Assembly (NCBI GenBank): GCA_018969485.1
Contig: JAGWYG010000005.1
Location: forward strand, 1-64,000
DNA length: 64,000 bases
Source of the DNA: Chloroflexota bacterium
GTDB lineage: Bacteria > Chloroflexota > Chloroflexia > Chloroflexales > Roseiflexaceae
Direction of reading: 5' to 3'
The notes under the pieces were generated by a model. The model was given only the letters and a program-made list of their open reading frames with translations. It ran no database searches and was not told where the DNA came from. Positions 42,448 through 52,069 of the stretch are shown piece after piece. Position numbers and translations under genes: made by a program. Every line of letters begins with the position of its first letter. Within the stretch, counting starts at the first letter, position 1.

Positions 42448-43836
42448 TTAATGTTTACGATTTTCGATAAACTGAGTAATAAAATACAATATTGTCGCTA
42501 AACCACCAAAAACAGCACATTGTATGATCGAATTATCATAGAGCGTCATAAATAAGTAGCATACAGACAATAATATCTGTGATCCAATGTACTTATAGTT
42601 GAACCGAAAAGAGTGTCTTTTTTCGCTCAAGAAAAAACTAACTGCTACGGTGATTATATTGGCAAGCAAATTGGCATATGCTGCTCCGATTATTCCATAT
42701 ACTGGAACAAATAAGATCGTAAATCCAACATTAACGACAACTCCAGCAAATATCGCGAAAGTAAAATCACCAGAATGGTTTGAACGCCACGAACCGAGAG
42801 TAGAAAATATAGTGAGATTATAAATTACTCCATTCAATGCGATTACTCGAATAATAGTTATAGCATCATGAAATTGCGGGGGTGCTAGCATATTCGCGAT
42901 AACAATTGCAATTTCGCCGAATATCGCCCACAATAGTGCAATAACATACACATATGTGTTACATAGTTGTTTTAAGGCTATACTTGCTTGATTTTGAGGG
43001 TATTGAATGATTTTCATTGAATATGGAAGAAAAGCAGTGCGAATAACTGAATTTACAAGTGAGAACATTGATGCAATATTATTTCCATATTCATATACTC
43101 CAACTTGTGTATTTGAAATAAATGTTGCAACTGACCATTTATCAATGTTTGTGTTCAAATACTGCGAGATTGATGCAGGAAATAATGGTATCGAAAATGA
43201 TAATATTTGCTTGAGCACTATTTGGTTGGTATGAATATGAAAAACTGATAAAAGTGGTCGTAAAATGATGAGTGAGATAAATAAACCAGAAAGTATTCCA
43301 ACTATCTGACCAATAACATACCCCTGTATTGTTGTATTAAAATGTATTATTACTACTGATGACAGTGCGCTAATAGCTGAACTGAATGTGCTATGTAAGA
43401 AATATAACCAAGGTTTTTGCTTCATTCGCATCACTAAAACAAATATCTCGGTTATATTATTGATATAAGCAGTAAAACCGACAATTGCCAGAGTTATCAT
43501 GTCAATATTGATTATTTGAGTATTGATCATAATAAAACAGCAAATAACATATATTATATACGTAAAAATACCAAAAACCAATCTAAATGCTACGATATTC
43601 TGCAATAATAAGTGTTGATCATGAATTTCATGAAAATACCTAGTATAAGCAGTTTCAGTTGAAAATCCCATTACTAATGACAATATGATGCTGGTTGACG
43701 AAATTAATGCAATAGATCCATATTCTTCTGGTGAGAATACGTAAGTGTATACAGGAATGAGCGCAATTCGAGCAATACCAGCAATAATACTGGATAAACC
43801 GTAGATAACAGCATCACGAATGACACTTTTTAGCAC
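42448..43836 (-). CDS. Wzx-like polysaccharide flippase (MATE/MVF superfamily)
   Basis: 462 residues with about 12-14 predicted TM helices and the N-terminal pattern AVIYGLSSIIAGIARIALIPVYTYVFSPEEYGS, typical of Wzx/RfbX O-antigen or exopolysaccharide flippases that move lipid-linked repeat units across the membrane. Start is GTG at 43836; no clear Shine-Dalgarno. Strongly AT-rich compared with the operon just upstream, so it was probably acquired separately. Confidence 0.85.
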   Translation of the reverse strand: MLKSVIRDAVIYGLSSIIAGIARIALIPVYTYVFSPEEYGSIALISSTSIILSLVMGFSTETAYTRYFHEIHDQHLLLQNIVAFRLVFGIFTYIIYVICCFIMINTQIINIDMITLAIVGFTAYINNITEIFVLVMRMKQKPWLYFLHSTFSSAISALSSVVIIHFNTTIQGYVIGQIVGILSGLFISLIILRPLLSVFHIHTNQIVLKQILSFSIPLFPASISQYLNTNIDKWSVATFISNTQVGVYEYGNNIASMFSLVNSVIRTAFLPYSMKIIQYPQNQASIALKQLCNTYVYVIALLWAIFGEIAIVIANMLAPPQFHDAITIIRVIALNGVIYNLTIFSTLGSWRSNHSGDFTFAIFAGVVVNVGFTILFVPVYGIIGAAYANLLANIITVAVSFFLSEKRHSFRFNYKYIGSQILLSVCYLFMTLYDNSIIQCAVFGGLATILYFITQFIENRKH

Positions 43837-43896
43837 AATGGTGCCAGATTACTCATAAACTTCAGTTTGTGAAATTGACTGCATTGTATGTGCAGT

Positions 43897-44484
43897 TTAT
43901 TTGATGATGGTAGACAGCTGACGATACAGCAACGCCGCACCTGCCTGGTATGCCGCACGTTCATCATCACAGTAGCGGGATGATGCGCACAGCGTAAACG
44001 GCTCGCGCGCGACCACCGCGCCCGTATCAATGCCACGGGCCACGTGGTGCAAGCAGGCATACTGATGCAATGCACCATCGGCGCGGGCGCGGGCGAGCGC
44101 ACCGAGGCCAGCATACTCCGGCAGCGAGGCGCAGTGGATGTTGTAGATTGGCACGCCGAGCGACAGGACGCGCTGATTGATGATCAGGCCGGCGCGGTAC
44201 AGGATGACCCGTGCCGGGCTGAGCTGTCGGATATGTGCCGCGAGGTCGCGGTTGCTCCGCACCATCGGCAGCGTGACCGGTGGCGGTGCTTCGGCGGTGC
44301 GGAACTGGCACCACCACATGTGTGCAGCCAGCCGTACCGGAAGCGCGCGCCGCCGCAGCAACCGCCAGACGCGCGTCATGCTCGTCGAGCGATCGACGGC
44401 GCACATGACGCCCGGCAGGCCCGCGATCCGTCGGTAGGCCGCGCCGGCGTAGCCATCATTGCCCAGCAGCACAAGTGTATGCAT
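43897..44484 (-). CDS. Formyltransferase-like protein (Met-tRNA formyltransferase fold)
   Basis: 195 residues. The central IYNIHCASLPEYAGLGAL corresponds to the INxHxSLLPxYRG substrate/formyl-folate loop, and GIDTGAVV to the DTG motif of the formyl_trans_N family. It is shorter than FMT (about 310) and lacks the C-terminal domain, as in sugar N-formyltransferases without extension. ATG at 44484 shares one base with the aminotransferase stop (TGATG). Following a DegT aminotransferase, it most likely formylates the amino sugar made by that enzyme. The start region lacks an obvious GxGxxG-like motif beyond LLGNDGYAG. Confidence 0.78.
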   Translation of the reverse strand: MHTLVLLGNDGYAGAAYRRIAGLPGVMCAVDRSTSMTRVWRLLRRRALPVRLAAHMWWCQFRTAEAPPPVTLPMVRSNRDLAAHIRQLSPARVILYRAGLIINQRVLSLGVPIYNIHCASLPEYAGLGALARARADGALHQYACLHHVARGIDTGAVVAREPFTLCASSRYCDDERAAYQAGAALLYRQLSTIIK

Positions 44485-45668
44485 CACGACACACTGAAAT
44501 TGACTGTCGCCCGGCTGGCCAGGGCCGCATTCGGACACTCGACCCGATAGGCCGCGTATGCGGCGAGCTCGGGGATGCTGTACTGGATCAGCTCGCCGAG
44601 ATGGACGCCGCGTGCGGCATACTCGGCCACGACACGCCGACGGTCGGGCACGCGCACCACGTAGTGCGAATAGGTCGCCCCGTCGCGCAGCGGCGGCTTG
44701 ATCCAACCATCGGGCGCCTCAAGGTGATCATTATACCATGCAGCACGACGGCGGCGGTGTGCGATGATCGCGTCGTACCGCGCAAGCTGCACCATGCCCA
44801 CGGCCGCCTCGACCGGGGCCATCTGCTGCGCAGCATCGGGTGGGAAGCGGATCGCCTCATCCAGATGGTAGCTGCGCGTCAGCCGATTGAGCAGCGGCGT
44901 GCGCTCCTGCAACCACCAGGTCAGGCCATAGAGCGTGGGATGGAAGGCGGCTGCCGCGCCCAGCAGGTACAGGCGGCGCTGGATGCCCTTGTGCCAGCTC
45001 GCCGGCGCGAGGTGCTGGTCGCGCCAGGTGCGCACCCGGTGTGCGAGCGCGGCGTCCTGGAACGTGAGCATGCCGCCGAAGATTGCGGTGAGGATCTTGC
45101 TGATGTTGAACGCATAGATCGCGACGTCGCCGACGGTGCCGACGGCGCGGCCACGCCAGGTTGCGCCAAACGCGTGGCTGCAATCCTGGATCAGCCAGAC
45201 GCGGTGGCCGTAACGTCGACCGGCCTGCTGTGCGATCGCGTCGAGCTGGTCAACGTCCTGCGCATAGCCGAAGGTATGCGTGGCGATGATCGCGCGCGTA
45301 CGCGCATTCACCGCCGCCTCGGCGCGCGCCAGGTCCATGTTGTAGTCGTCGAGGCTGATGTCGACGAAACGCGGATGATTACCGCTGAGGACGACGGCAT
45401 GCGCGACGACCGAGCAGGTATACGCCGGCATGATGACTTCGGCGTCGTCGATGCCGAGCGCACGCAGGAAGGCCCACTGGGCGACGCGACCGTAGGGGAA
45501 TGCCACAGCCGCGCTGGCGCCGAACGCGTCGGCGAACGCGGCTTCGAAGCGGCTGACGGCGTCGGCGGGCGGCGTGAGCAGCGCAGCGAATTCGGCGAGT
45601 CCGAGCGTCGGATGAAAGCGCGGTTCGATGGTCAGCCTCCCCGGCACTGCTGCCGTGCCGCTGGTCAC
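44484..45668 (-). CDS. DegT/DnrJ/EryC1-family sugar aminotransferase
   Basis: 394 residues, PLP-dependent. QDCSHAFGA (Asp 162 and His) and the Schiff-base Lys 191 in YAFNISKILT are in place, and the glycine pair GGML follows. It likely transfers an amino group to a nucleotide-linked keto sugar. Starts with GTG at 45668, overlapping the preceding stop as GTGA. The following formyltransferase gene suggests an N-formylated amino sugar in the exported polysaccharide. Confidence 0.85.
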   Translation of the reverse strand: MTSGTAAVPGRLTIEPRFHPTLGLAEFAALLTPPADAVSRFEAAFADAFGASAAVAFPYGRVAQWAFLRALGIDDAEVIMPAYTCSVVAHAVVLSGNHPRFVDISLDDYNMDLARAEAAVNARTRAIIATHTFGYAQDVDQLDAIAQQAGRRYGHRVWLIQDCSHAFGATWRGRAVGTVGDVAIYAFNISKILTAIFGGMLTFQDAALAHRVRTWRDQHLAPASWHKGIQRRLYLLGAAAAFHPTLYGLTWWLQERTPLLNRLTRSYHLDEAIRFPPDAAQQMAPVEAAVGMVQLARYDAIIAHRRRRAAWYNDHLEAPDGWIKPPLRDGATYSHYVVRVPDRRRVVAEYAARGVHLGELIQYSIPELAAYAAYRVECPNAALASRATVNFSVS

Positions 45669-47224
45669 ACCGTGTCGGCGGTGTGTTCGTCCTGGATCTG
45701 CCAGTACCCCTGGCTGGCCATGTGGATGGCGACGAACGGGTGCGTGGGCGCCGCGACAGTGTATCCCGGCGGCGCACTGGTATGGTCTTCGATGACGAGC
45801 GCCGCACCGAAGATGATGCGCCGGCGATGCCGTGCCGGCCAGAGCCGGACGCCGGTGATGACCCGGGCGACGATCTGGCGCTTGACCCATTCGCGCACCG
45901 CCCGATGGCGAAACAGGGTCAGCGCGAGCAGCCGCAGCGCCAGCGTATGCCAGGGCTGCGGCAACGCCCTGGGCATCGCACTGAACCTGGTGCTGATCGT
46001 GACGCCATGCTCGTCGAGCACGACGCTGGCGTCGGGATCCTGGCCCTGGGTGCTGCCGCATCGACCGGCGCGATCGCGCAGGATGACGCCGGCATCGATG
46101 CGCTGGTGATCGTGCGCGTAGTGCTGGACGATGCCGCCGCGCAGGGTGTTGATGATGGTGTAGTGCTGCATGCCGCGGTCGACCAGCAGGCCGGCCGATG
46201 GAAAGGATCGCCGGAATGGTGCGCCATCGCATGGCAGCGTCGGAGCATCGGGCGGCAGTGGCGATCCGGCGAGGACGGCCGACCAGCAGTAGGCGTTGAA
46301 GAACGGGATCAGATTCAGATCGTCGAGGGTGTCGAGGGTGACGACGCGCCGTTGTGCGATGCTCGCGGCCATGCGCCGGGCGATCGCTGCAGCCTGCGGC
46401 TGTGCCGGCGCCAGCGCCAGGAACCCCGCAGGCACGAAGAACCGTACGCATCGGCTGCCATAGATGCCGCCAAACGATCCATCGGGATGGACGAAGTGGC
46501 TCAGGAATGTGCAGGCGCGCTGCAGCGGCTGATCGAGCGCCAGATCGGGGCGCCGCAGGTGGACATCGGCGAGGTAGTACAGGCATAGGCTCTGGTATGC
46601 CGGATCGGCGCCATCGTACTCGCGAAACCAGCCTTCGTCCGATTGATGCTGCAGGATGCGCTGCAGCAGGATACCTGCCCGGCGTTCGGCGCGCCCGTCA
46701 CCCTCCTGGCGCTGCCAGCGCACCAGCGCCGCCACGGCGGTCGCCAGGTGGTTGCTGATGATCGCATGTGTCTCGTCGGCGACGCACAGGTAGTCGATCA
46801 GCGGGGCGATCGTCGCGCGCCAGTGCTGCCGCCGCAGCCCGTCGAGCTGATCGTCCAGCAGCTCCAGGGCACACATCAGATCGAAGGCGACCAGCGCCGT
46901 CACGCAGAACGACCCCTCGCGCGGAAACGCTTCCTCAAGGCTGCCATCGCCGCGCGTCAGCTGCCGCGTTCCGCGGAAGAGCGCGTCGATCCGTCGCAGG
47001 AATGCCTCGCGGCTGGTGGGATAGGGCCACAGGCCATGCCGCCACAGGCGTGCGAGCCCGTGTGCTGCACCCTGGAAGGTTCCGTTGCCGAAATCACTCA
47101 ACCCCCACGCCCAGTAGACCCGGTCGGCGACGCCGTAGCTGTCGCTGGTGGCGTCGGTATCGAGCATGGCCAGCACGCGTGGCAGGACGGCCAGCACCTG
47201 CGCGTGGTAGGGCGTGGCGCTCAT
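45665..47224 (-). CDS. Heparinase II/III-like protein
   Basis: 519 residues: an (alpha/alpha) helical toroid (about 1-300) followed by a beta-sandwich. Family-like blocks include HAIISNHLATAVAALVRW (the sNHL motif) and LRGGIVQHYAHDHQRIDAGVIL, comparable to the metal/catalytic His-containing strands of HepII/III enzymes. No signal peptide. ATG at 47224 overlaps the upstream stop as ATGA. Such proteins recur next to AsnB and NodB-like genes in exopolysaccharide clusters, where they act as polysaccharide lyases or epimerase-like modifiers. Catalytic Tyr/His were not proven here. Confidence 0.68.
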   Translation of the reverse strand: MSATPYHAQVLAVLPRVLAMLDTDATSDSYGVADRVYWAWGLSDFGNGTFQGAAHGLARLWRHGLWPYPTSREAFLRRIDALFRGTRQLTRGDGSLEEAFPREGSFCVTALVAFDLMCALELLDDQLDGLRRQHWRATIAPLIDYLCVADETHAIISNHLATAVAALVRWQRQEGDGRAERRAGILLQRILQHQSDEGWFREYDGADPAYQSLCLYYLADVHLRRPDLALDQPLQRACTFLSHFVHPDGSFGGIYGSRCVRFFVPAGFLALAPAQPQAAAIARRMAASIAQRRVVTLDTLDDLNLIPFFNAYCWSAVLAGSPLPPDAPTLPCDGAPFRRSFPSAGLLVDRGMQHYTIINTLRGGIVQHYAHDHQRIDAGVILRDRAGRCGSTQGQDPDASVVLDEHGVTISTRFSAMPRALPQPWHTLALRLLALTLFRHRAVREWVKRQIVARVITGVRLWPARHRRRIIFGAALVIEDHTSAPPGYTVAAPTHPFVAIHMASQGYWQIQDEHTADTV

Positions 47225-47991
47225 CGCTGGTACCAGAACCGCACGATCAGGCTGGCATCGATCGATGGCAGCACCGGAATCGGCCAGAAGCCCAGCCGGC
47301 GCCGCGTGAAGTGCCGGTCGAGCCGCTCGATGATGTCGTCGGCCAGATTCGGGTGTTCCCAGCAGATCAATCGGTCGGGATCGATGCTGGTGTGCCGCTG
47401 CAGCCAGCGCCGCGAGGTGAGCGCGCGGCCGATGCCCCAGGCCAGGCCGCCGTCGGCGGGGATCGCGCCGATGATCGCGCCGCCCGGCCGCACAACGCGG
47501 CGCCACTCGGCCAGATAGCCGTCGATCGGGTGAAGGTGCTCGAGCGAGTAGAAGCTGATGAGGACATCGATCGTCGCATCATCGACAGGAAGCCGGGGTG
47601 TGTCGCGGGTGACGGCATGCGAGCCGAATGCCACGCCGAGCCGCTGCAGGTGCTGCTCGCTGCGCGCCAGCATCTCCGGATGCACATCGATCAGCGTGTA
47701 GTGCTGCGGCCGGCCACGCCAGTGCCGGCTGTGGCGGATGTCGCCGGCGCCGACCTCGAGGACGGTGCGACCGGCCAGCGGGACGGCGCGCACGATCGTG
47801 TAGCCGGCATCATTGACCAGCGACCCCGCGCCATGTCGCTGGTGGGTCATGTAGAAGCGATCATAGGTCTGCTGCCATTCGAGCCACATCGGATCGGCAT
47901 GATCAGGAACTGCTCCCCAGCGCTCGCGGTCGCCCCACAGCGGAGTGCGCCAGGCAGTCGGGAGCCAGTGGCGGATGACCGGGAGTCTCAT
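47221..47991 (-). CDS. Class I SAM-dependent methyltransferase
   Basis: 256 residues. SAM motif I is TVLEVGAGDIR, motif II YTLIDVHP, then DVLISFYSLEHLHPI (motif IV) and RRVVRPGGAIIGAIP (motif VI). ATG at 47991 has AGGAGGG and overlaps the upstream stop (ATGA). Probably methylates a sugar or lipid-linked intermediate of the polysaccharide operon. Confidence 0.88.
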   Translation of the reverse strand: MRLPVIRHWLPTAWRTPLWGDRERWGAVPDHADPMWLEWQQTYDRFYMTHQRHGAGSLVNDAGYTIVRAVPLAGRTVLEVGAGDIRHSRHWRGRPQHYTLIDVHPEMLARSEQHLQRLGVAFGSHAVTRDTPRLPVDDATIDVLISFYSLEHLHPIDGYLAEWRRVVRPGGAIIGAIPADGGLAWGIGRALTSRRWLQRHTSIDPDRLICWEHPNLADDIIERLDRHFTRRRLGFWPIPVLPSIDASLIVRFWYQR

Positions 47992-49340
47992 CGGGCAGAC
48001 CCTCCTGTGCCAACGCGTCGCGGGTGATCCGAGGCCGGCTGGTGCGCGCGATCGATGGTGCACATCGCGGCGCGGACCGCCGCGAGCAGCTCGTCGAAAC
48101 CATCTGCCCAGCCATAATCATCGCTCAGGGTGTGCGGATGCCACAACACCGCCGCCTGCCCGCCAACCAGCCGCACTTCGGCGAGCCAGCCGGCGATGGC
48201 GTCACGGCGGCCGGCCGGCGCGAGGGGCTGATAGTCGTACAGATGCGAATCCATGAGGATCGAAGGCGTCACGCGGATGCGGTGCGGCGCCTGCCGCCGA
48301 TGATCCCACGGATGCCAACTGAGCGCGGCGGCGGTGCGAAATCCCGGCCGATCGTTGAACATCAGCGTCGTGTCATGGCGCAATCCGGCGTCCGACTGCG
48401 CGCGCCAGGTGGCGTCCCAGCTGAAGCGCAGCCAGTGCTGCCGGCACGCGTCGACGGGGACGTTGCTGGCTGCGGCGAGCGCCTGCCGCGCCACCGCCAG
48501 CGGCATCTCCGCGTTCCAGGCATCGAAGCCCGGATGCAGGCCGATCTGATGGCCGTCCTGCCGCAAGCGCGCCAGCAGGCGCTGCACCGGCGCCGTGGCG
48601 ACATCGTAGCCCGGATCCATCAACCAGTGTCGCTGCGCCCGCGGCGTGGCGAAGATGTGGTAGGTCGCCTGGACGCCCCACGCCCGCTCCATCGCCAGGA
48701 GCCGGTCGAAGGTCCACCAGTCGTCGGCCGAACGAAACAGCCGCACGATGCGCTGCAGACGTGCGCCCGCAGCGGCCAGCCTGCCGCTGCGCAGGGCGCC
48801 GAGTGCCCGCCAGAGATGAAAGGCGCTCTGCTTGAGCTGGATCGGCAGTGTGCGTGCGGTCGCATCGACGTCATGGGTCATGAGGATCAATGGTGCGTTC
48901 GGCGCCGGGAGCGCGCAGCCATCCTCGTGTGCCGCCCACGCATCGAGCCAGCGTGCGATCCGGTTGACCCAGGCGTGCTGCCAGACCCGCGGATCCCAGC
49001 CGCGCAGCCGCAGGCTGTACGAATGGATCACGCCATGCCGCGCTTCCCAGCACCGCTCGTGCCAGCCCTCGAGCAGAACGAACGCGACGGTCCACCAGTC
49101 GATCTGGCGCCAGTCGTCCGACGGCTCGCCGAGCTCCTCCGGGATGAGGATGCGACCATCGATGCCGGCCGCGCTCCAGGGCGGCAGCGCAACCGGTCGC
49201 AGACGCAAGGGGAGGCGCAGGGCCGGTTCCTGTACTGCGATCGGCAGTGCGGCGATGCGCGCCGCCCGTGCTCCCCATGTCGCTGCCAGGGCGCGCTGTA
49301 CATGCGCACGGCGCTGGGCGGCAGCAGGCAACGGCAGCAT
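47988..49340 (-). CDS. NodB-like polysaccharide deacetylase-family protein
   Basis: 450 residues. N-terminal domain of unknown role (1-150), then motif 1 LMTHDVDATA (TxDxD-type) and GHQIGLHPGFD (the HxxxH-like site is reduced to a single His), with LWHPHTL near the C-terminus (late His). This fits the divergent NodB-like deacetylases of exopolysaccharide clusters. ATG at 49340 follows the AsnB stop by 3 nt. It would N-deacetylate an amino-sugar residue; the altered metal motif leaves activity open. Confidence 0.72.
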   Translation of the reverse strand: MLPLPAAAQRRAHVQRALAATWGARAARIAALPIAVQEPALRLPLRLRPVALPPWSAAGIDGRILIPEELGEPSDDWRQIDWWTVAFVLLEGWHERCWEARHGVIHSYSLRLRGWDPRVWQHAWVNRIARWLDAWAAHEDGCALPAPNAPLILMTHDVDATARTLPIQLKQSAFHLWRALGALRSGRLAAAGARLQRIVRLFRSADDWWTFDRLLAMERAWGVQATYHIFATPRAQRHWLMDPGYDVATAPVQRLLARLRQDGHQIGLHPGFDAWNAEMPLAVARQALAAASNVPVDACRQHWLRFSWDATWRAQSDAGLRHDTTLMFNDRPGFRTAAALSWHPWDHRRQAPHRIRVTPSILMDSHLYDYQPLAPAGRRDAIAGWLAEVRLVGGQAAVLWHPHTLSDDYGWADGFDELLAAVRAAMCTIDRAHQPASDHPRRVGTGGSAR

Positions 49341-49343
49341 CGT

Positions 49344-51239
49344 TCAGGCCCGATCGATGAAGCGCTGATGCCAGAGTTCGATGCACAGGGCCCCCCAGAG
49401 CGCCCGTGCGCCGACACCTGGCCGCTCGATCAATGCCTCGAGTCCGGCCGGATCGAACAGACCACGCTCGCGGCACGCCCGCGAGGTCAATACGTCGCTG
49501 ACGAAGTCGCGCACCGGGCCGCCAGCCAGCCATCGGGTGAACGGCACCGGGAAGCCCATCTTGTCTTTACGTTGCCAGACTGAGGCGGGCACCAGCGACT
49601 GCACCGCCTGCTTGAACAGGTGCTTGGTGCGGCCGCCCTGGAACTTCATCGGCGGTGGCATGGTGGTGACCAGATCGACGATGCGGGTGTCGAGCAATGG
49701 TACGCGCGATTCGAGCGAGACTGCCATGCTGACACGATCTTCGACGTGCAGCAGCGCTGGAAGCAGGGTCTTCTGGTCGAAATGAGTCATCTTGTTGATA
49801 TAGGAGCGTGTGTCGGGGTGATTGAAAATTGCCTGGAACTCGCTGAACAGACGAGCGCGATCATCATTGCCGAGTACGTCTGGCATCAGGATTGATGCCA
49901 TGTCGGAACTACGATCGATCAGGCGGAAGTAGCGCGCATCCATCGGCTCGAAGAGACCATCGCGCCAGAAATGCGCGAGCAACGGACCATACTGTTGTAG
50001 CAATGCGAGTTGCGGCACGATCGATTCGAGCGTCACCAGATGCCGGCCTTCTTCCTGAGTCTCGAAGATGGCACCCTTGAGTGCCTGCTCGAGATATCCC
50101 ACCAGATAGCGCGCATAGCCGCCAAAGATTTCGTCGCCGCCCTGCCCCCCGAGCACAACGGTGACGTGCTGACGCGCCAGGCGACTGACGATGAACTGTG
50201 GAAAGACCCCCGGGCCGGCCGCTGGTTCGTCGAGCGCATCGATCAATCCCGGCAATGTGTCGACGAAATCGTGCGCCGTAGGGACGACTTCGTGATAGAT
50301 GGCGCCGAGTTGCTGCGCGACGACGCGCGCATGCGCTGACTCGTCGTAGGCGGCACCCTCGGCGAACCGCCCGTGGAACACTGGCAGCGGCTGGTCGCTG
50401 TGCCGCGCAGCAAGCGCACAGACGACGCTGGAATCGAGCCCGCCGGAGAGATATCCACCGAGCGGTACGTCTGAACGTCGCTGCAACCGGAGTGCGTCAT
50501 CCAGCACGGTGCGCAGCTGTTCGAGAAAGAATCCTTCGGTGTGATCGTCATCGATCTGATAGTTGACGTTCCAATATGATGTGACCGCGTTGATGGTGGC
50601 ACCATGGCCGTGCATGTAATGGCCGGGTGGCAGCTTCGAGATGCCAGTAAATAACGTGCGATCATTGAGGCAGAACTGGAAATGCAGATACTGACGAAGT
50701 GCATGATCGTCGCGGATGGCGCGTACTTCTGGATGCTCGAGCAGCGCCTTGATTTCCGACGCAAATATCAGCTCTTCGGGAGAGTGTGTATAGTAGAGTG
50801 GTTTGATGCCAAAAGGATCACGTGCTGCGATCCATCGATGATGTTGTCGGTCGTGAAATACAAATGCGAACATGCCATTCAGCCGCGTGATACCAGCAGC
50901 ACCTGCATGAATGAGCAACTGCAGGAGCACCTCGGTGTCTGATGCGGTCTGAAAGCGACATCCTGCGGCGATCAGCTCCTGGCGTAGTTCGACATAATTA
51001 TAGATTTCACCATTATACACCAGGGTATAGCGTCCATCATCGCTGATCATGGGTTGGACGCCAGCGACCGTATCGATGATCGCCAGGCGGCGATGACCAA
51101 ACAGTGCCTGTCGGGGCACATGATGCACCCCTGATCCATCTGGCCCGCGATGTGCCAGACGGCGCGTCATCGCCTCGATGACCGCGCGCCGACCGGCCAG
51201 ATCATGCCCGTCGGTGAGGATCGCTGTTATTCCGCACAT
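49344..51239 (-). CDS. asnB: Asparagine synthase (glutamine-hydrolysing) family amidotransferase
   Basis: 631 residues. N-terminal class II glutaminase with catalytic Cys2 (MCGITAIL) and RLAIID, YNGEIYN blocks; C-terminal ATP pyrophosphatase with SGGLDSSVV and GGQGGDEIFGGYARYL. This is the AsnB architecture; its operon position among glycosyltransferase, methyltransferase and deacetylase genes suggests amidation of a sugar uronate or other polysaccharide carboxylate rather than, or as well as, asparagine supply. It overlaps the upstream methyltransferase by 13 nt. Confidence 0.93.
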   Translation of the reverse strand: MCGITAILTDGHDLAGRRAVIEAMTRRLAHRGPDGSGVHHVPRQALFGHRRLAIIDTVAGVQPMISDDGRYTLVYNGEIYNYVELRQELIAAGCRFQTASDTEVLLQLLIHAGAAGITRLNGMFAFVFHDRQHHRWIAARDPFGIKPLYYTHSPEELIFASEIKALLEHPEVRAIRDDHALRQYLHFQFCLNDRTLFTGISKLPPGHYMHGHGATINAVTSYWNVNYQIDDDHTEGFFLEQLRTVLDDALRLQRRSDVPLGGYLSGGLDSSVVCALAARHSDQPLPVFHGRFAEGAAYDESAHARVVAQQLGAIYHEVVPTAHDFVDTLPGLIDALDEPAAGPGVFPQFIVSRLARQHVTVVLGGQGGDEIFGGYARYLVGYLEQALKGAIFETQEEGRHLVTLESIVPQLALLQQYGPLLAHFWRDGLFEPMDARYFRLIDRSSDMASILMPDVLGNDDRARLFSEFQAIFNHPDTRSYINKMTHFDQKTLLPALLHVEDRVSMAVSLESRVPLLDTRIVDLVTTMPPPMKFQGGRTKHLFKQAVQSLVPASVWQRKDKMGFPVPFTRWLAGGPVRDFVSDVLTSRACRERGLFDPAGLEALIERPGVGARALWGALCIELWHQRFIDRA

Positions 51240-52069
51240 GGTCGATGACAGTTCGCGTAGACCATGAACCCGAGATGCCGATCCAACATGCGATGCAACC
51301 AGCGGGGGAGGGGAAACGGCATGGCACGCGCCGGGAAAAAGTGAACGTAGAGCTCATCGATGACCAGGTGCGGTTCGAGCAGCGCACGAAATTGTGCCGT
51401 CGTGTAGCTTTTGCCGATCGGATTGTCGCTGCCATCATAGCGGCGCACCAGTTCGTCAACATCGCGCGTCTGGAGGATCTGCTCGCGGCCGCGGCCGCGC
51501 AAACCAAATCCGAGCCATGCCAGTGGCCAGGCGAGGCGCCACAGCACCGGCCAGAGCCGCAAGAGCGCATTGCGGTGATAGACCGAGATCACGGCAGTCC
51601 CACCTGGCCGCAAGACCCGTGCGATTTCGGCGACTGCCGCAGTTGTGTCAGGGGTGTGATGGATGACGCCCTGGCAGTTCACGTGATCGAATATGGCATC
51701 GGCATAGCTCAGGCGCTCGGCATCCTCGCGCTGCAGCGTCGCCGTGAGATGGTGGAGTTCCAGGCGTCGCCGCGTGAGCCCGAGGGCATGCTCGGTAAGA
51801 TCGGCGGCATGGAGTTGCCCGAGTCCATACATGCCGAACTCGGTGACCCAGAAGCCCACGCCGCACCCCAGGTCGAGGATGCGGCGCGTCTGTGCACCTG
51901 GTCGCGGTGGCGGCAGCACCCGGATGTCGAGCGCACCGGCGAAGCAGTCGTCGAGATAGACGCGCCGGTGCTCGGCATAGAACTCCAGCGAACCGGCCGG
52001 ATGGCGCGACTCGCCGGCAAACAGCGGATGCTGCTCCCAGAAGCGCCTGACATCATCAGATCGGGTCAT
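51227..52069 (-). CDS. Class I SAM-dependent methyltransferase
   Basis: 280 residues. Motif I ILDLGCGVGFWV, motif II LHAADLTEHA, DHVNCQGVIHHTPD (motif IV) and ARVLRPGGTAVISVYH. Overlaps the asparagine synthase by 13 nt and the glycosyltransferase by 14 nt, so it is embedded in the polysaccharide operon. Probable sugar or lipid O-methyltransferase. Confidence 0.88.
   Translation of the reverse strand: MTRSDDVRRFWEQHPLFAGESRHPAGSLEFYAEHRRVYLDDCFAGALDIRVLPPPRPGAQTRRILDLGCGVGFWVTEFGMYGLGQLHAADLTEHALGLTRRRLELHHLTATLQREDAERLSYADAIFDHVNCQGVIHHTPDTTAAVAEIARVLRPGGTAVISVYHRNALLRLWPVLWRLAWPLAWLGFGLRGRGREQILQTRDVDELVRRYDGSDNPIGKSYTTAQFRALLEPHLVIDELYVHFFPARAMPFPLPRWLHRMLDRHLGFMVYANCHRPCAE

Noticed and set aside
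44475-46109. 544-residue plus-strand frame
   Set aside because: Antisense to the DegT aminotransferase and heparinase-like genes; low-complexity shadow translation.
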